NCBI GenBank assembly: GCA_017625935.1
Contig: JAGALA010000030.1
Span: 23,373-87,372, forward strand
Source: Clostridia bacterium
GTDB lineage: Bacteria > Bacillota > Clostridia > Oscillospirales > CAG-272
Reading direction: 5' to 3'
DNA length: 64,000 nt
Shown piece by piece: positions 1 through 7,239 of the stretch. The position numbers and the translations under genes are program-made. The notes under the pieces are model-generated. The model was not told where the DNA came from. It made no database searches and worked only from the letters and a program-made list of their open reading frames with translations. The stretch's first letter is position 1. Every line of letters starts with the position of its first letter.

Positions 1-1450
1 GGCACTTCCTGCTTCACCCGGAGCTGCTTGCGGTAAGGTTGTATTCACAGCTGAGGATGCAGTTGAAGAGGGCAAGAAGGGCGAGAAGGTTATCCTCGTT
101 CGTCTTGAAACATCACCTGAGGATATCGAGGGTATGCACTACTCACAAGGTATCTTGACTGTTCGTGGCGGTATGACATCACACGCAGCCGTTGTTGCTC
201 GTGGTATGGGTACTTGCTGTGTATCAGGTTGCGGCGACATTAAGATGGACGAAGAAAACAAGAAGTTCGTTCTCGCCGGCAAGACATACGTTGAAGGCGA
301 CTACATCTCACTCGACGGCTCAACAGGTAACATCTACGGTGAGGCTATTCCTACCGTTCCTGCTACAATCGGCGGCGAGTTTGGTACAATCATGGCTTGG
401 GCTGATGAGTACAGACAGCTCCAAGTAAGAACAAATGCTGACACACCTAAGGACGCAGCTCAAGCAAGAGCATTCGGTGCTGAGGGTATCGGTCTTTGCC
501 GTACAGAGCATATGTTCTTCGAGCCTGAAAGAATCGGCGCATTCCGTGAAATGATCTGCGCTGACAGCGTTGAAGAGAGAGAAGCAGCTCTTGCTAAGAT
601 TCTCCCAATGCAACAAAGCGACTTCGAGAAGCTCTACGAGGCACTTGAGGGTAACCCTGTTACAATCCGTTTCCTCGATCCACCGCTTCACGAGTTCGTT
701 CCTACAACTGAAGAGGATATCGCTGCTCTTGCAGAAACACAAGGCAAGACAGTTCAAGATATCAAGGCTCTTATCGAATCACTTCACGAGTTCAACCCAA
801 TGATGGGTCACCGTGGATGCCGTCTCACAGTAACATATCCTGAAATTGCAGTAATGCAAACAAGAGCTGTTATCCGTGCGGCTATCGCAGTTAAGAAGAA
901 TCATCCTGATTGGAACCTCGTTCCTGAAATCATGATCCCATTGGTTGGCGAATACAAGGAGTTCGTATTCTGCAAGAAGCTCGTTGTTGCTGCTGCTGAC
1001 GAGGAAATCTCAAATGCAGGCGTTGAGCTTAAGTATGAAGTTGGTACAATGATGGAAATTCCACGTGCTTGCTTGACAGCTGATGAAATCGCTAAGGAAG
1101 CTGAGTTCTTCTGCTTCGGTACAAATGACTTAACACAGATGACATTCGGCTTCAGCCGTGATGACGCTGGTAAGTTCTTGACAGCATACTACGAGAGCAA
1201 GATTTACGAAAACGATCCATTTGCAAGAATCGACCAAAACGGTGTTGGTAAGCTTATGGATATGGCAGTTGATATGGGTAAGGCAGTTCGTCCTGAAATG
1301 CACATCGGTATTTGCGGCGAGCACGGCGGCGACCCAACATCTGTTGAATTCTGCCACAGAATCGGCCTCAGCTACGTTTCATGCTCACCATTCAGAGTTC
1401 CGATTGCACGTCTTGCTGCTGCACAGGCTGCTATTAAGAACCCTCGCTAA
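1..1450 (+). CDS. ppdK: Pyruvate, phosphate dikinase (C-terminal part; 5' end outside window)
   Basis: The frame is open from base 2 and gives the last ~482 residues of an enzyme that is usually about 875 aa. It interconverts pyruvate, ATP and phosphate with PEP, AMP and PPi in the cytoplasm, usually as part of PPi-dependent glycolysis in clostridia. The swivelling phosphohistidine domain is visible: an SPGAA stretch near base 15, then GGMTSHAAV, whose TSH histidine (codon 182-184) is the phosphorylated residue. The C-terminal TIM-barrel PEP/pyruvate domain follows, with RFLDPPLHEF, MGHRGCR, GTNDLTQ and the GICGEHGGDP motif that carries the family's catalytic cysteine. Codon use is strongly biased, as expected for a highly expressed glycolytic gene. 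An internal ATG at 134 is not the start, because conserved domain sequence precedes it. A terminator follows the TAA. Confidence 0.97.
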   Translation, partial: ALPASPGAACGKVVFTAEDAVEEGKKGEKVILVRLETSPEDIEGMHYSQGILTVRGGMTSHAAVVARGMGTCCVSGCGDIKMDEENKKFVLAGKTYVEGDYISLDGSTGNIYGEAIPTVPATIGGEFGTIMAWADEYRQLQVRTNADTPKDAAQARAFGAEGIGLCRTEHMFFEPERIGAFREMICADSVEEREAALAKILPMQQSDFEKLYEALEGNPVTIRFLDPPLHEFVPTTEEDIAALAETQGKTVQDIKALIESLHEFNPMMGHRGCRLTVTYPEIAVMQTRAVIRAAIAVKKNHPDWNLVPEIMIPLVGEYKEFVFCKKLVVAAADEEISNAGVELKYEVGTMMEIPRACLTADEIAKEAEFFCFGTNDLTQMTFGFSRDDAGKFLTAYYESKIYENDPFARIDQNGVGKLMDMAVDMGKAVRPEMHIGICGEHGGDPTSVEFCHRIGLSYVSCSPFRVPIARLAAAQAAIKNPR

Positions 1451-1493
1451 TAGGGCGCAATAGAGGGCGTAGAACAAAAAGCACAATAAAATA

Positions 1494-1525
1494 AAGGGAG
1501 GGGCTTGCTCCTCCCTTGTTTTTTG
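1494..1525 (+). terminator. Rho-independent terminator after ppdK
   Basis: GGGAGG pairs with CCTCCC across a GGCTTGCT loop, followed by a T-rich run (TTGTTTTTT). It lies 44 bases after the ppdK stop. The GGGGCTTGCTCC centre resembles the palindromic repeat at 62837-62864, so the terminator may derive from such a dispersed element. Confidence 0.85.
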
Positions 1526-1587
1526 AAACATTCAAGGTGGAAAACAGGCGATTTACCTGTTTTCTTTTTATGTGCTTTTTTAATCGC

Positions 1588-1634
1588 GAGTGGCATCTCT
1601 GCCGTACACCAGTACGCCGACGAGACTGCCCCTC
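1588..1634. repeat. Structured intergenic repeat, divergent relative of the 69-bp repeat A
   Basis: Nested pairings are GAG/CTC, GGCA/TGCC, TCTC/GAGA and CGTAC/GTACG around an ACCA loop, separated by small internal loops. The architecture matches repeat A at 42971 and 53560, which also has an inner CGTAC/GTACG hairpin and interrupted outer stems, although the primary sequence differs. As at 53.6 kb, it is followed by the 32-bp repeat B. It sits in the 351-bp gap between ppdK and the next gene; apart from this, the terminator, repeat B and a promoter, nothing else was recognised in that gap. Confidence 0.5.
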
Positions 1635-1705
1635 ACACTTTCTACACCCACTCTTGTCCCTATTAGGTGACGCCTTACAAACGCTAAAATCACCGCTCCA
1701 CGAAA

Positions 1706-1737
1706 TTGTAGGGACAGGCGTCCTCGACTGTCCGTTT
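1706..1737. repeat. Repeat B, copy 1 (32 bp, identical to copy 2)
   Basis: These 32 bases begin TTGTAGGGACAGG and are identical to 53726-53757. The unit contains GGACAG/CTGTCC inverted arms, so it can form a hairpin. It lies 7 bases before the -35 box of the next gene. Confidence 0.8.
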
Positions 1738-1744
1738 TAGGTTA

Positions 1745-1773
1745 TTGACAACGAGGGCGATTGGGTATATAAT
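1745..1773 (+). promoter_or_regulatory. Consensus sigma-A promoter of the LRR gene
   Basis: TTGACA at 1745-1750 and TATAAT at 1768-1773 are separated by exactly 17 bp, a perfect consensus match. It precedes the GGAGG ribosome site (1791-1795) and the ATG at 1802, and it rules out the in-frame TTG at 1745 as a start. Confidence 0.93.
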
Positions 1774-1801
1774 AAAGGTAGAAAAGTATAGGAGGGCTAT
1801 T

Positions 1802-2602
1802 ATGGAGAAAAAAGAGAAGTATTCGACAAAGCGATTTGTTTTATCGATTGTAGCAATCGCGGTTTTGTTTTGCGTTTTGATGTGCTTCTTTTGGACAGCA
1901 CTTGGGCTGCTTGCTATTGTCGTTGTAGGCGGTACGGTTGCGCTTATTATATATAATGGAAGAGAAGGCTCACTTCAGCTTACCTATGAGGATTGTCCGG
2001 GCGGACTTTTAGTTACAGGTACAACCGTTTTTGAAACGAGGCGCATCGTTATCCCAAGCGAGGTTGACGGTGTCCCTGTAATAGGCATTGACGAGGGCGC
2101 GTTTGAGGACAACGATAAGCTCATTGAAATTGTATTCCCCGACACCTTAAAATCAATCGAATCAAACGCGTTTTACGGATGTGATTCACTAAGTAAGGTG
2201 AACCTTCCCGACTCACTTGAATATATAGGTGATGAAGCATTTTTCGGCTGTACGGAGCTAAAGGAGGTAACGCTTGGTAAGAGCACGCGTTATATCGGTA
2301 ACGGCGCATTTAGTGACTGCGTGATGCTTGAAAAAATAGACCTCTTAAACGTAGAGGAAATCGGTATGCAAGCGTTTTACTCCTGTGAGTCACTTGATGA
2401 GGTTATAATAACCGAAACGGTTGACAAAATCGGAATGGGCGCGTTTTTCGGCTGCTCATCGATCGAACGCTTGGAAATTTACGGCGGAGAATTTTTGGCG
2501 GGCGGTAAATACGAAGTGACCGCCGAAGAGCTTTCAATGACCGCACATATGATAAATCTTTTGACTGATTCTCTCAGCCAATACGATTGGGAGCGCGGAT
2601 AA
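1802..2602 (+). CDS. Membrane-anchored BspA-like leucine-rich repeat protein
   Basis: This 266-aa protein begins at ATG 1802, which has a strong GGAGG at good spacing and lies downstream of a consensus promoter. Residues ~12-55 hold two adjacent hydrophobic segments (ending VALIIYNG) with no signal-peptidase site, so it is probably anchored in the membrane. From about residue 60 it carries LRR_5/BspA (Treponema-type) repeats of about 23 aa with the recurring pattern AF-x-GC-x-L-x-x-V-x-L-P-x-x-x-x-x-I. At least five or six repeats are visible (for example NAFYGCDSLSKVNLP). In other bacteria this repeat type mediates surface or protein binding; the partner here is unknown. It is a single-gene transcript ending in a terminator at 2610. 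Confidence 0.85.
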   Translation: MEKKEKYSTKRFVLSIVAIAVLFCVLMCFFWTALGLLAIVVVGGTVALIIYNGREGSLQLTYEDCPGGLLVTGTTVFETRRIVIPSEVDGVPVIGIDEGAFEDNDKLIEIVFPDTLKSIESNAFYGCDSLSKVNLPDSLEYIGDEAFFGCTELKEVTLGKSTRYIGNGAFSDCVMLEKIDLLNVEEIGMQAFYSCESLDEVIITETVDKIGMGAFFGCSSIERLEIYGGEFLAGGKYEVTAEELSMTAHMINLLTDSLSQYDWERG

Positions 2603-2609
2603 AACAAAA

Positions 2610-2640
2610 ACCTTGGAGAAAATCCAAGGTTTTTTATTAT
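2610..2640. terminator. Bidirectional terminator between convergent genes
   Basis: ACCTTGGA pairs with TCCAAGGT over a GAAAA loop. It is followed by TTTTTTATT on the plus strand and preceded by AAAACAAAA, giving U-rich tails for both the LRR gene and the leftward zinc-ribbon gene. Confidence 0.9.
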
Positions 2641-2647
2641 AATAGTT

Positions 2648-4129
2648 TTATTCTGTTATTTCCGCTTTTGCTTCAACGGGTGCATCCTCATTTTTGATTT
2701 CGGTCGGGGGAGTGTCTGATTTTTCGTTTGAAGCTACTTCATCCATTGTGCTTTCAATTTGCTTTTTAGCAAGAGAATTGCAAACACACTTGGCAACGAG
2801 TGCCACAACTGAAACCGCCCAAATAAATATTGGGAAGGACATGCTTGGCAACGTTCTTACCGTCGCGCTTATAAAGTCGGCAAAAATTTCAAAGAAGTTA
2901 TTCTTCACCGCTTCCATAAATTGCGCAACCGTAGAGTAATTGTCTATAACCGAGCGCGCAACGTCAAGCGAGCAGATTGTGAATGAAATTGTGAGGAAAA
3001 TCGATGCTAAAACCGCATATGCAACAGTTGCGTATTTCTTTGACAAAACGTGTCTATAAAGAGTTTTTTCCTCTCTTGAAACGTAGTTGATGTAGCACGC
3101 TTCCTTAAAGCTCTTTTTAAGAGCTTTTATGTTGTTTGAAAGAAGGATAAGCCCAAATATCATAGCGGGGAAAGCAAGCAATGCTGCAAATGCGTAGAAT
3201 ATCTCTGCGATATCGTTTCCTTCCAAGACAAAATATATGCGTTTGTAGTAATCATAGCATCTGAAGCCTGTAAACGCAAGCGCGGTAACAAGTGAAAAAA
3301 CAAGCATAGCGAGTGAGAATATCGCACCAAAGCCCGCCTTCTTGCTGACAAACTGCTTCTTTATGCTTTCCGCAAAGGAAATAGCGCAGGCTGCAAGCAT
3401 AAGTAAAATAGACAAGCCAAGCATTAATTTCATTGAGGAGGAAAGCTTAACATCAAGCGCGTTTGAAGAAAGAATGCTTGAATATAAAGCGAAGGACAAA
3501 ATCGCGATAAGCGACTTAAGCGCCTTGCTTGTGATGTTGTAGGATTTTCCCTTGGCAAAATTTATTGTCGAGGTGATAATTGAAACAAATGAAACAATCG
3601 ATAAAACAATGAAATAAATAATCAAACCGATTGCAAATATTGCACGTATTATAACCGCAAGACCAACATTAGAGAAGTTAAAGAGCCAATCAAGGCTTGA
3701 AAGAATTTGAATTATGCCCCAAAGATAGCCTGTTGGATATTGCACGAAAGTGCCGAACAGCTTAAAGCCCGGGCTATAGATTGCGCCCGACATTTCAACA
3801 AAGCTGATAAATGGGAAAACAAGCAAAATGGCGGTTGCGATAAAAAGAAGCATATCGGAAATTTTTCTTAGCTTCGTGCGCTCCTTGCCGCTTGTAATAA
3901 TTTCCTTTGAAGCGTCGGTCTTTTCTTTTAATGATGATTTAAGTGCTTTTTCTGCCTTTTTGTTAAGAGGTGCACCGCAAGCTTGGCAAAACTCGCTGCC
4001 CGGCTTTACCTCAGCACCGCATTCACGGCAGAAAACCTTTTCGTCCATTTTTGCACCGCACTTAGCGCAAAATGCGCTATCGATGTCACCGTGCGCGCCG
4101 CATTTAGGACAAATCTTTTCGTTTTCCAT
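2648..4129 (-). CDS. Zinc-ribbon, multi-pass membrane protein of unknown function
   Basis: This 493-aa protein starts at ATG 4129, which has an AGGAGA ribosome site just upstream; the longer in-frame extension overlaps the promoter and is unlikely. The N-terminus has two zinc ribbons in tandem, CPKCG...CAKCG and CRECG...CQACG (residues ~6-52). A charged linker follows, then roughly eight hydrophobic segments from residue ~85 to ~445 and a polar acidic tail. This architecture (double zinc ribbon plus several membrane helices) is common among uncharacterised Firmicutes membrane proteins; a specific function cannot be assigned. The gene is transcribed alone from a consensus promoter and ends at the shared terminator with the LRR gene. 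Confidence 0.82.
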   Translation of the reverse strand: MENEKICPKCGAHGDIDSAFCAKCGAKMDEKVFCRECGAEVKPGSEFCQACGAPLNKKAEKALKSSLKEKTDASKEIITSGKERTKLRKISDMLLFIATAILLVFPFISFVEMSGAIYSPGFKLFGTFVQYPTGYLWGIIQILSSLDWLFNFSNVGLAVIIRAIFAIGLIIYFIVLSIVSFVSIITSTINFAKGKSYNITSKALKSLIAILSFALYSSILSSNALDVKLSSSMKLMLGLSILLMLAACAISFAESIKKQFVSKKAGFGAIFSLAMLVFSLVTALAFTGFRCYDYYKRIYFVLEGNDIAEIFYAFAALLAFPAMIFGLILLSNNIKALKKSFKEACYINYVSREEKTLYRHVLSKKYATVAYAVLASIFLTISFTICSLDVARSVIDNYSTVAQFMEAVKNNFFEIFADFISATVRTLPSMSFPIFIWAVSVVALVAKCVCNSLAKKQIESTMDEVASNEKSDTPPTEIKNEDAPVEAKAEITE

Positions 4130-4157
4130 AAAACTCTCCTTATAATAAGATAAATAT

Positions 4158-4186
4158 ATTATATAATATAATACAAAAGTTGTCAA
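4158..4186 (-). promoter_or_regulatory. Consensus sigma-A promoter of the zinc-ribbon gene
   Basis: On the minus strand TTGACA (4186-4181) and TATAAT (4163-4158) are 17 bp apart, a perfect consensus. The start codon is ~29 bases downstream of the -10 box. Confidence 0.92.
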
Positions 4187-4230
4187 TATCCTGTTTTCCC
4201 AAGTACTTGATTTTTCAAAAAACTAAAGTA

Positions 4231-4256
4231 AAAAGAGGTTCGCCTGAACCTCTTTT
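4231..4256 (-). terminator. Terminator after the XRE regulator
   Basis: AGAGGTTC pairs with GAACCTCT over a 4-nt loop, with T runs on both sides. It directly follows the stop of the leftward XRE gene. The stem is identical to that at 4853-4883, which ends the divergent partner gene. Confidence 0.85.
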
Positions 4257-4257
4257 A

Positions 4258-4470
4258 TCATTTTTTGGGAGTATTACTTAATTCGGCAATATAGTCAATA
4301 TTTACATCGTAAAATTTTGCAAGAGTAATTACGTGATGAAAAGGTATTTCTTGAACGCCTCTCTCGTACTTGTTGTATTGCTCTCTTGCTGTGCCGAGTA
4401 GCTTTGCGATTTGCTCCTGCGTCATATCCTTGTCGTTTCTTAAATCCTTCAAGCGCTTATAATACAACAT
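4258..4470 (-). CDS. XRE/Cro-CI family transcriptional regulator (small)
   Basis: This ~70-aa protein is almost entirely a helix-turn-helix domain: LKDLRNDKDMTQEQIAKLLG, then REQYNKYERG and a PFHHVITLAKFYDVNIDYIAEL helix pair, the classic HTH_3 pattern. The start is ambiguous between GTG 4476, ATG 4473 and ATG 4470. AGGAG is at 4480-4476, so ATG 4470 has the best spacing. It is divergent from the 88-aa gene at 4585. An 18-bp inverted repeat inside that gene's promoter is the likely operator, so this protein probably represses its neighbour and perhaps itself. Both genes end in terminators with the same stem. Confidence 0.9.
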   Translation of the reverse strand: MLYYKRLKDLRNDKDMTQEQIAKLLGTAREQYNKYERGVQEIPFHHVITLAKFYDVNIDYIAELSNTPKK

Positions 4471-4526
4471 CATCACTCCTTTTTACTTATACTGAAAAAA
4501 TTATATCACATATTTTGAAAAAACTC

Positions 4527-4555
4527 TTGAAAAGTGACTGATAAGTCACTATAAT
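4527..4555 (+). promoter_or_regulatory. Promoter with operator in the spacer (probable XRE target)
   Basis: TTGAAA (4527-4532) and TATAAT (4550-4555) are 17 bp apart. The spacer is filled by a perfect inverted repeat AGTGACT-GATA-AGTCACT (4533-4550). A repressor bound there would block RNA polymerase directly. Its placement between an XRE gene and its divergent partner suggests XRE binding (inference). Confidence 0.85.
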
Positions 4556-4584
4556 ATAATTAAACAGTCTTTGGAGGTGTAAAA

Positions 4585-4851
4585 ATGAAGAATACGATAA
4601 AGAAAATTTATAGAAGCGATGCGTTTTTGATTGAAAAGTGCGGAATACATAATAAAAAGCTAAAGGAGCTTGAAGCAAAAAAGGATTTGCTTCAAAGGAA
4701 CATACGAAATCAAGTGGGTAGAGAAGTTAAAGCTATCCTACAGGAATATGAGGAGATATTATTTGAAATAAGTAATCAATATAATGAGGAATATTTCGCA
4801 AAGGGTTTTGAAATCGGTGCAAAAATAGCAACCGAGACGTTTTATAAGTAA
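4585..4851 (+). CDS. Small charged helical protein, DUF6809-like
   Basis: This 88-aa protein has a GGAGG ribosome site 8 bases upstream of the ATG. It is rich in Lys/Glu and predicted mostly helical, with a central LKELEAKKDLLQRNI heptad-like stretch. The C-terminal EYFAKGFEIGAKIATETF resembles the end of small Firmicutes proteins of the DUF6809 type (recognised by eye only). Its promoter carries an inverted-repeat operator next to a divergent XRE repressor, suggesting tight control. No enzymatic motif is present. It could be an accessory or toxin-like partner, but nothing in the sequence proves that. Confidence 0.7.
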   Translation: MKNTIKKIYRSDAFLIEKCGIHNKKLKELEAKKDLLQRNIRNQVGREVKAILQEYEEILFEISNQYNEEYFAKGFEIGAKIATETFYK

Positions 4852-4852
4852 T

Positions 4853-4883
4853 AAAAAAGAGGTTCAAGCGAACCTCTTTTTTG
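4853..4883. terminator. Terminator between the 88-aa gene and the GH94 gene
   Basis: AGAGGTTC/GAACCTCT stem with an AAGC loop, flanked by AAAAAA and TTTTTT. It can work for the rightward small gene and for the leftward GH94 gene, whose stop is at 4888. Confidence 0.9.
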
Positions 4884-4887
4884 CGTT

Positions 4888-7227
4888 TTATTTTACAGTA
4901 ACCAAAACCTTGTGTGTTTTGCCGTCCTTGAAGTCCGGGATGATAATGCCGTCAATTGATTTACCGTCAACGGTGATTTCAAGGCTGTCTGCCTTGTATT
5001 TTACGCTTGGGTTAGAGATTGAAACCTCGTAGGTTGCACCGCGGAACTCGCGCTTCATTTTTGCGCCGTCGAATGGGAGATGCGGGTCAACCACAAGTCC
5101 CTCGTAGGTTGGACGCAAGCCAACGAGATAATTTTCCATTGTGTTGGTGTACCAAGCAACCGAGCCGGTGATCCAGCTGTATTCCATCTGGAACGCGCTG
5201 TTTCTATGCTCAGGGCCAAAGTAGCAGTTTGAGAACATATAAGGCAAGCACTTGTTCTTGATTTCTGCGTTGTCACCGATGATATAGCCCGGTGCAATCT
5301 TCTTAAAGAGCTCGTAGCCGAGGTCTGCCTTGCCGTATTTGAGAAGACCGAGAATCATCCAAATGTTTGTATGTGAGTAGATTGTGCCGTTTTCGCAAAT
5401 GCCCGGCTCCATTGAGGAAATACGGCCGATGGTTGGGTCAAATTCCTTGTAGGACGGAGTGAGCAAAAGGTATCCGACAGGAGTTGCCATATGCTCGTTC
5501 ATTGCGTTAATTATTGTGTTTGCGCGCTCCTCTGATGCAACACCCGAGATGAGCGACCAGCATTGCGGCTCCATAAACATCTTTGCGTACTTGTTTTCCT
5601 TAGAGCCGAGAGGTGAACCGTTGTCTGTGTAGCAGCGTCTGTACCATTCGCCGTCCCACGCGTTTTCGTTAATTGCGTTCTTTATCGCTTCGCGGCGGGA
5701 TAGATAATTCTTTTCCTTATCGGGCATACCGAGGAATTTTGCAAGCTCTGCCATTTCGAGAAGTGCCTGCGCGTAAGCAATTGAAAGCCATACGCTCTCA
5801 CCGCGTCCCTCTTTACCAACGCCCGTGAGTGAGTCATTCCAGTCGCCGAACTTGATAAGAAGGAGATTATGCTCGCCCTTGTTTGACTCAAGGAAGTCAA
5901 GCGCACGGTCCATATGACCGAGCACGGTATCCTCGCCCTCGTCTCTGAATGGGTAAACCTCGTTTAAGAACTCAACGTCACCCGTTTCACGCAGGTAAGC
6001 GGTAAGCGTAAATTCAAGCCAAAGGGCAGAGTCGGAGTATGCCTTTGTGTCAACAGGGTTCCAACCGCGAACCGCCATACCGCTTGAATATTGGTTTTGA
6101 ATTGCTTCTCTTAAAATCTGCTTTGTTCTTGCATTCTTAAAGGAAACAACGCCAAAGCCGTGTTGAACGATATCACGGTAGCCGTTATAGCCCCAACGGC
6201 ACCAGGTAGCACCGAAGTGTGTTGCGTGCTTGCCCCAATAGTTGATAAGGCGGTCAAAATGCTCGTCATTTGTTGTGATATGGTTCTTGTTGTATAAGTC
6301 CTTATAATAATTCTTTGTAGCTTCAAAGTATTCGTCCTGTGAAGAGAGGTACTTGTCAGCAAATCTTACGCTGTCGTCCTCGCACTCGCCTGCGCCAAGG
6401 AGCATTGAGATATCCTTATTCTCACCTGCTTCAAGCGTAATATCAAAGCGGAGTGAGCAAATTGTTGCGTTAGCTGAGCCTATTGAGCCGCGGCTGACAC
6501 CTGTGCGTACAACCTCGGGTGAGGCGATAGTGCCGTATTCACCGATAAATACGTTTTGGCAGCCCTCACTGCCTGTAATCTTTTCGTCAGCAACCATAAA
6601 TGCGGTTAAGTAGTTATGTGGCTTAATGAATGGGTGCTTGTTCATATAGAAGGTGTTTCTTCCCTCGTCAAAGCGTGTGCCGCGGTACATTGTGTCGCCG
6701 TAGCTGTCAAAGCCCCATTTGAACTTGAACTGAATTTGGCTGTATGTAAAAATAGAGTAAGAGCGCTTTTTATCCGCTTCGTTCTTTACTGAAAGCTTCC
6801 AAATCTCGCACGCATCGTTTCCGACAGGCACGAAAAGACGGAGCTTCGCCATTGTGTCGCAGGTTTTGTTCTCAACTATTGTGTAGCCAAGACCCTGTGT
6901 GCATTTGTAGCTTTGGTATGGGTGGCAAACGGGCTCCCAGTTAAGAGTCCAGAACTCACCCGTTTCATTGTCACGGATGAAAACAAGGCGGTTGTAGAGG
7001 TGGTCCTTGCCGAAAACGTCGTAGTCGCAGATACGACCAACGCCTGTGTAGAGCTGAATTCCCTCTGTGCCGTTAATTTGATAGTCGAAGCAGCCAATAC
7101 CCGTTTGATGTACGTTTGCGTAGCAAGCGTCGTTGAACAAAAAGTTGTCAAATGGGCGTGGAGTGTTTGGTGCTGTAATTATAAATTCATCTCCACTTTC
7201 GTTGAAATAACCGTATTTGTATTCCAT
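4888..7227 (-). CDS. GH94 family glycoside phosphorylase (cellobiose phosphorylase-like)
   Basis: At 779 aa this is close to the usual ~800 aa of GH94 disaccharide phosphorylases, which split beta-glucosides with inorganic phosphate to give a sugar 1-phosphate in the cytoplasm. The N-terminal beta-sandwich (residues 1-~300) includes YQINGTEGIQLYTGVGR and NRLVFIRDN. The (alpha/alpha)6 barrel follows with YWGKHATHFGATWCRWGYNGYRD-type substrate-site sequence and the family signature FGDWNDSL, whose DWND (residues 462-465) holds the general acid Asp. No signal peptide is present. The exact substrate (cellobiose, laminaribiose, other) cannot be read from sequence. It starts 12 bases after the DUF4340 gene and may be the last gene of that operon. 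It has an AGAGG ribosome site. Confidence 0.9.
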   Translation of the reverse strand: MEYKYGYFNESGDEFIITAPNTPRPFDNFLFNDACYANVHQTGIGCFDYQINGTEGIQLYTGVGRICDYDVFGKDHLYNRLVFIRDNETGEFWTLNWEPVCHPYQSYKCTQGLGYTIVENKTCDTMAKLRLFVPVGNDACEIWKLSVKNEADKKRSYSIFTYSQIQFKFKWGFDSYGDTMYRGTRFDEGRNTFYMNKHPFIKPHNYLTAFMVADEKITGSEGCQNVFIGEYGTIASPEVVRTGVSRGSIGSANATICSLRFDITLEAGENKDISMLLGAGECEDDSVRFADKYLSSQDEYFEATKNYYKDLYNKNHITTNDEHFDRLINYWGKHATHFGATWCRWGYNGYRDIVQHGFGVVSFKNARTKQILREAIQNQYSSGMAVRGWNPVDTKAYSDSALWLEFTLTAYLRETGDVEFLNEVYPFRDEGEDTVLGHMDRALDFLESNKGEHNLLLIKFGDWNDSLTGVGKEGRGESVWLSIAYAQALLEMAELAKFLGMPDKEKNYLSRREAIKNAINENAWDGEWYRRCYTDNGSPLGSKENKYAKMFMEPQCWSLISGVASEERANTIINAMNEHMATPVGYLLLTPSYKEFDPTIGRISSMEPGICENGTIYSHTNIWMILGLLKYGKADLGYELFKKIAPGYIIGDNAEIKNKCLPYMFSNCYFGPEHRNSAFQMEYSWITGSVAWYTNTMENYLVGLRPTYEGLVVDPHLPFDGAKMKREFRGATYEVSISNPSVKYKADSLEITVDGKSIDGIIIPDFKDGKTHKVLVTVK

Positions 7228-7239
7228 AAAAAACCTCTC

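Noticed and set aside
1745..1801. Longer LRR protein starting at TTG 1745
   Set aside because: That codon is the first base triplet of the perfect -35 box; ATG 1802 has GGAGG at good spacing.
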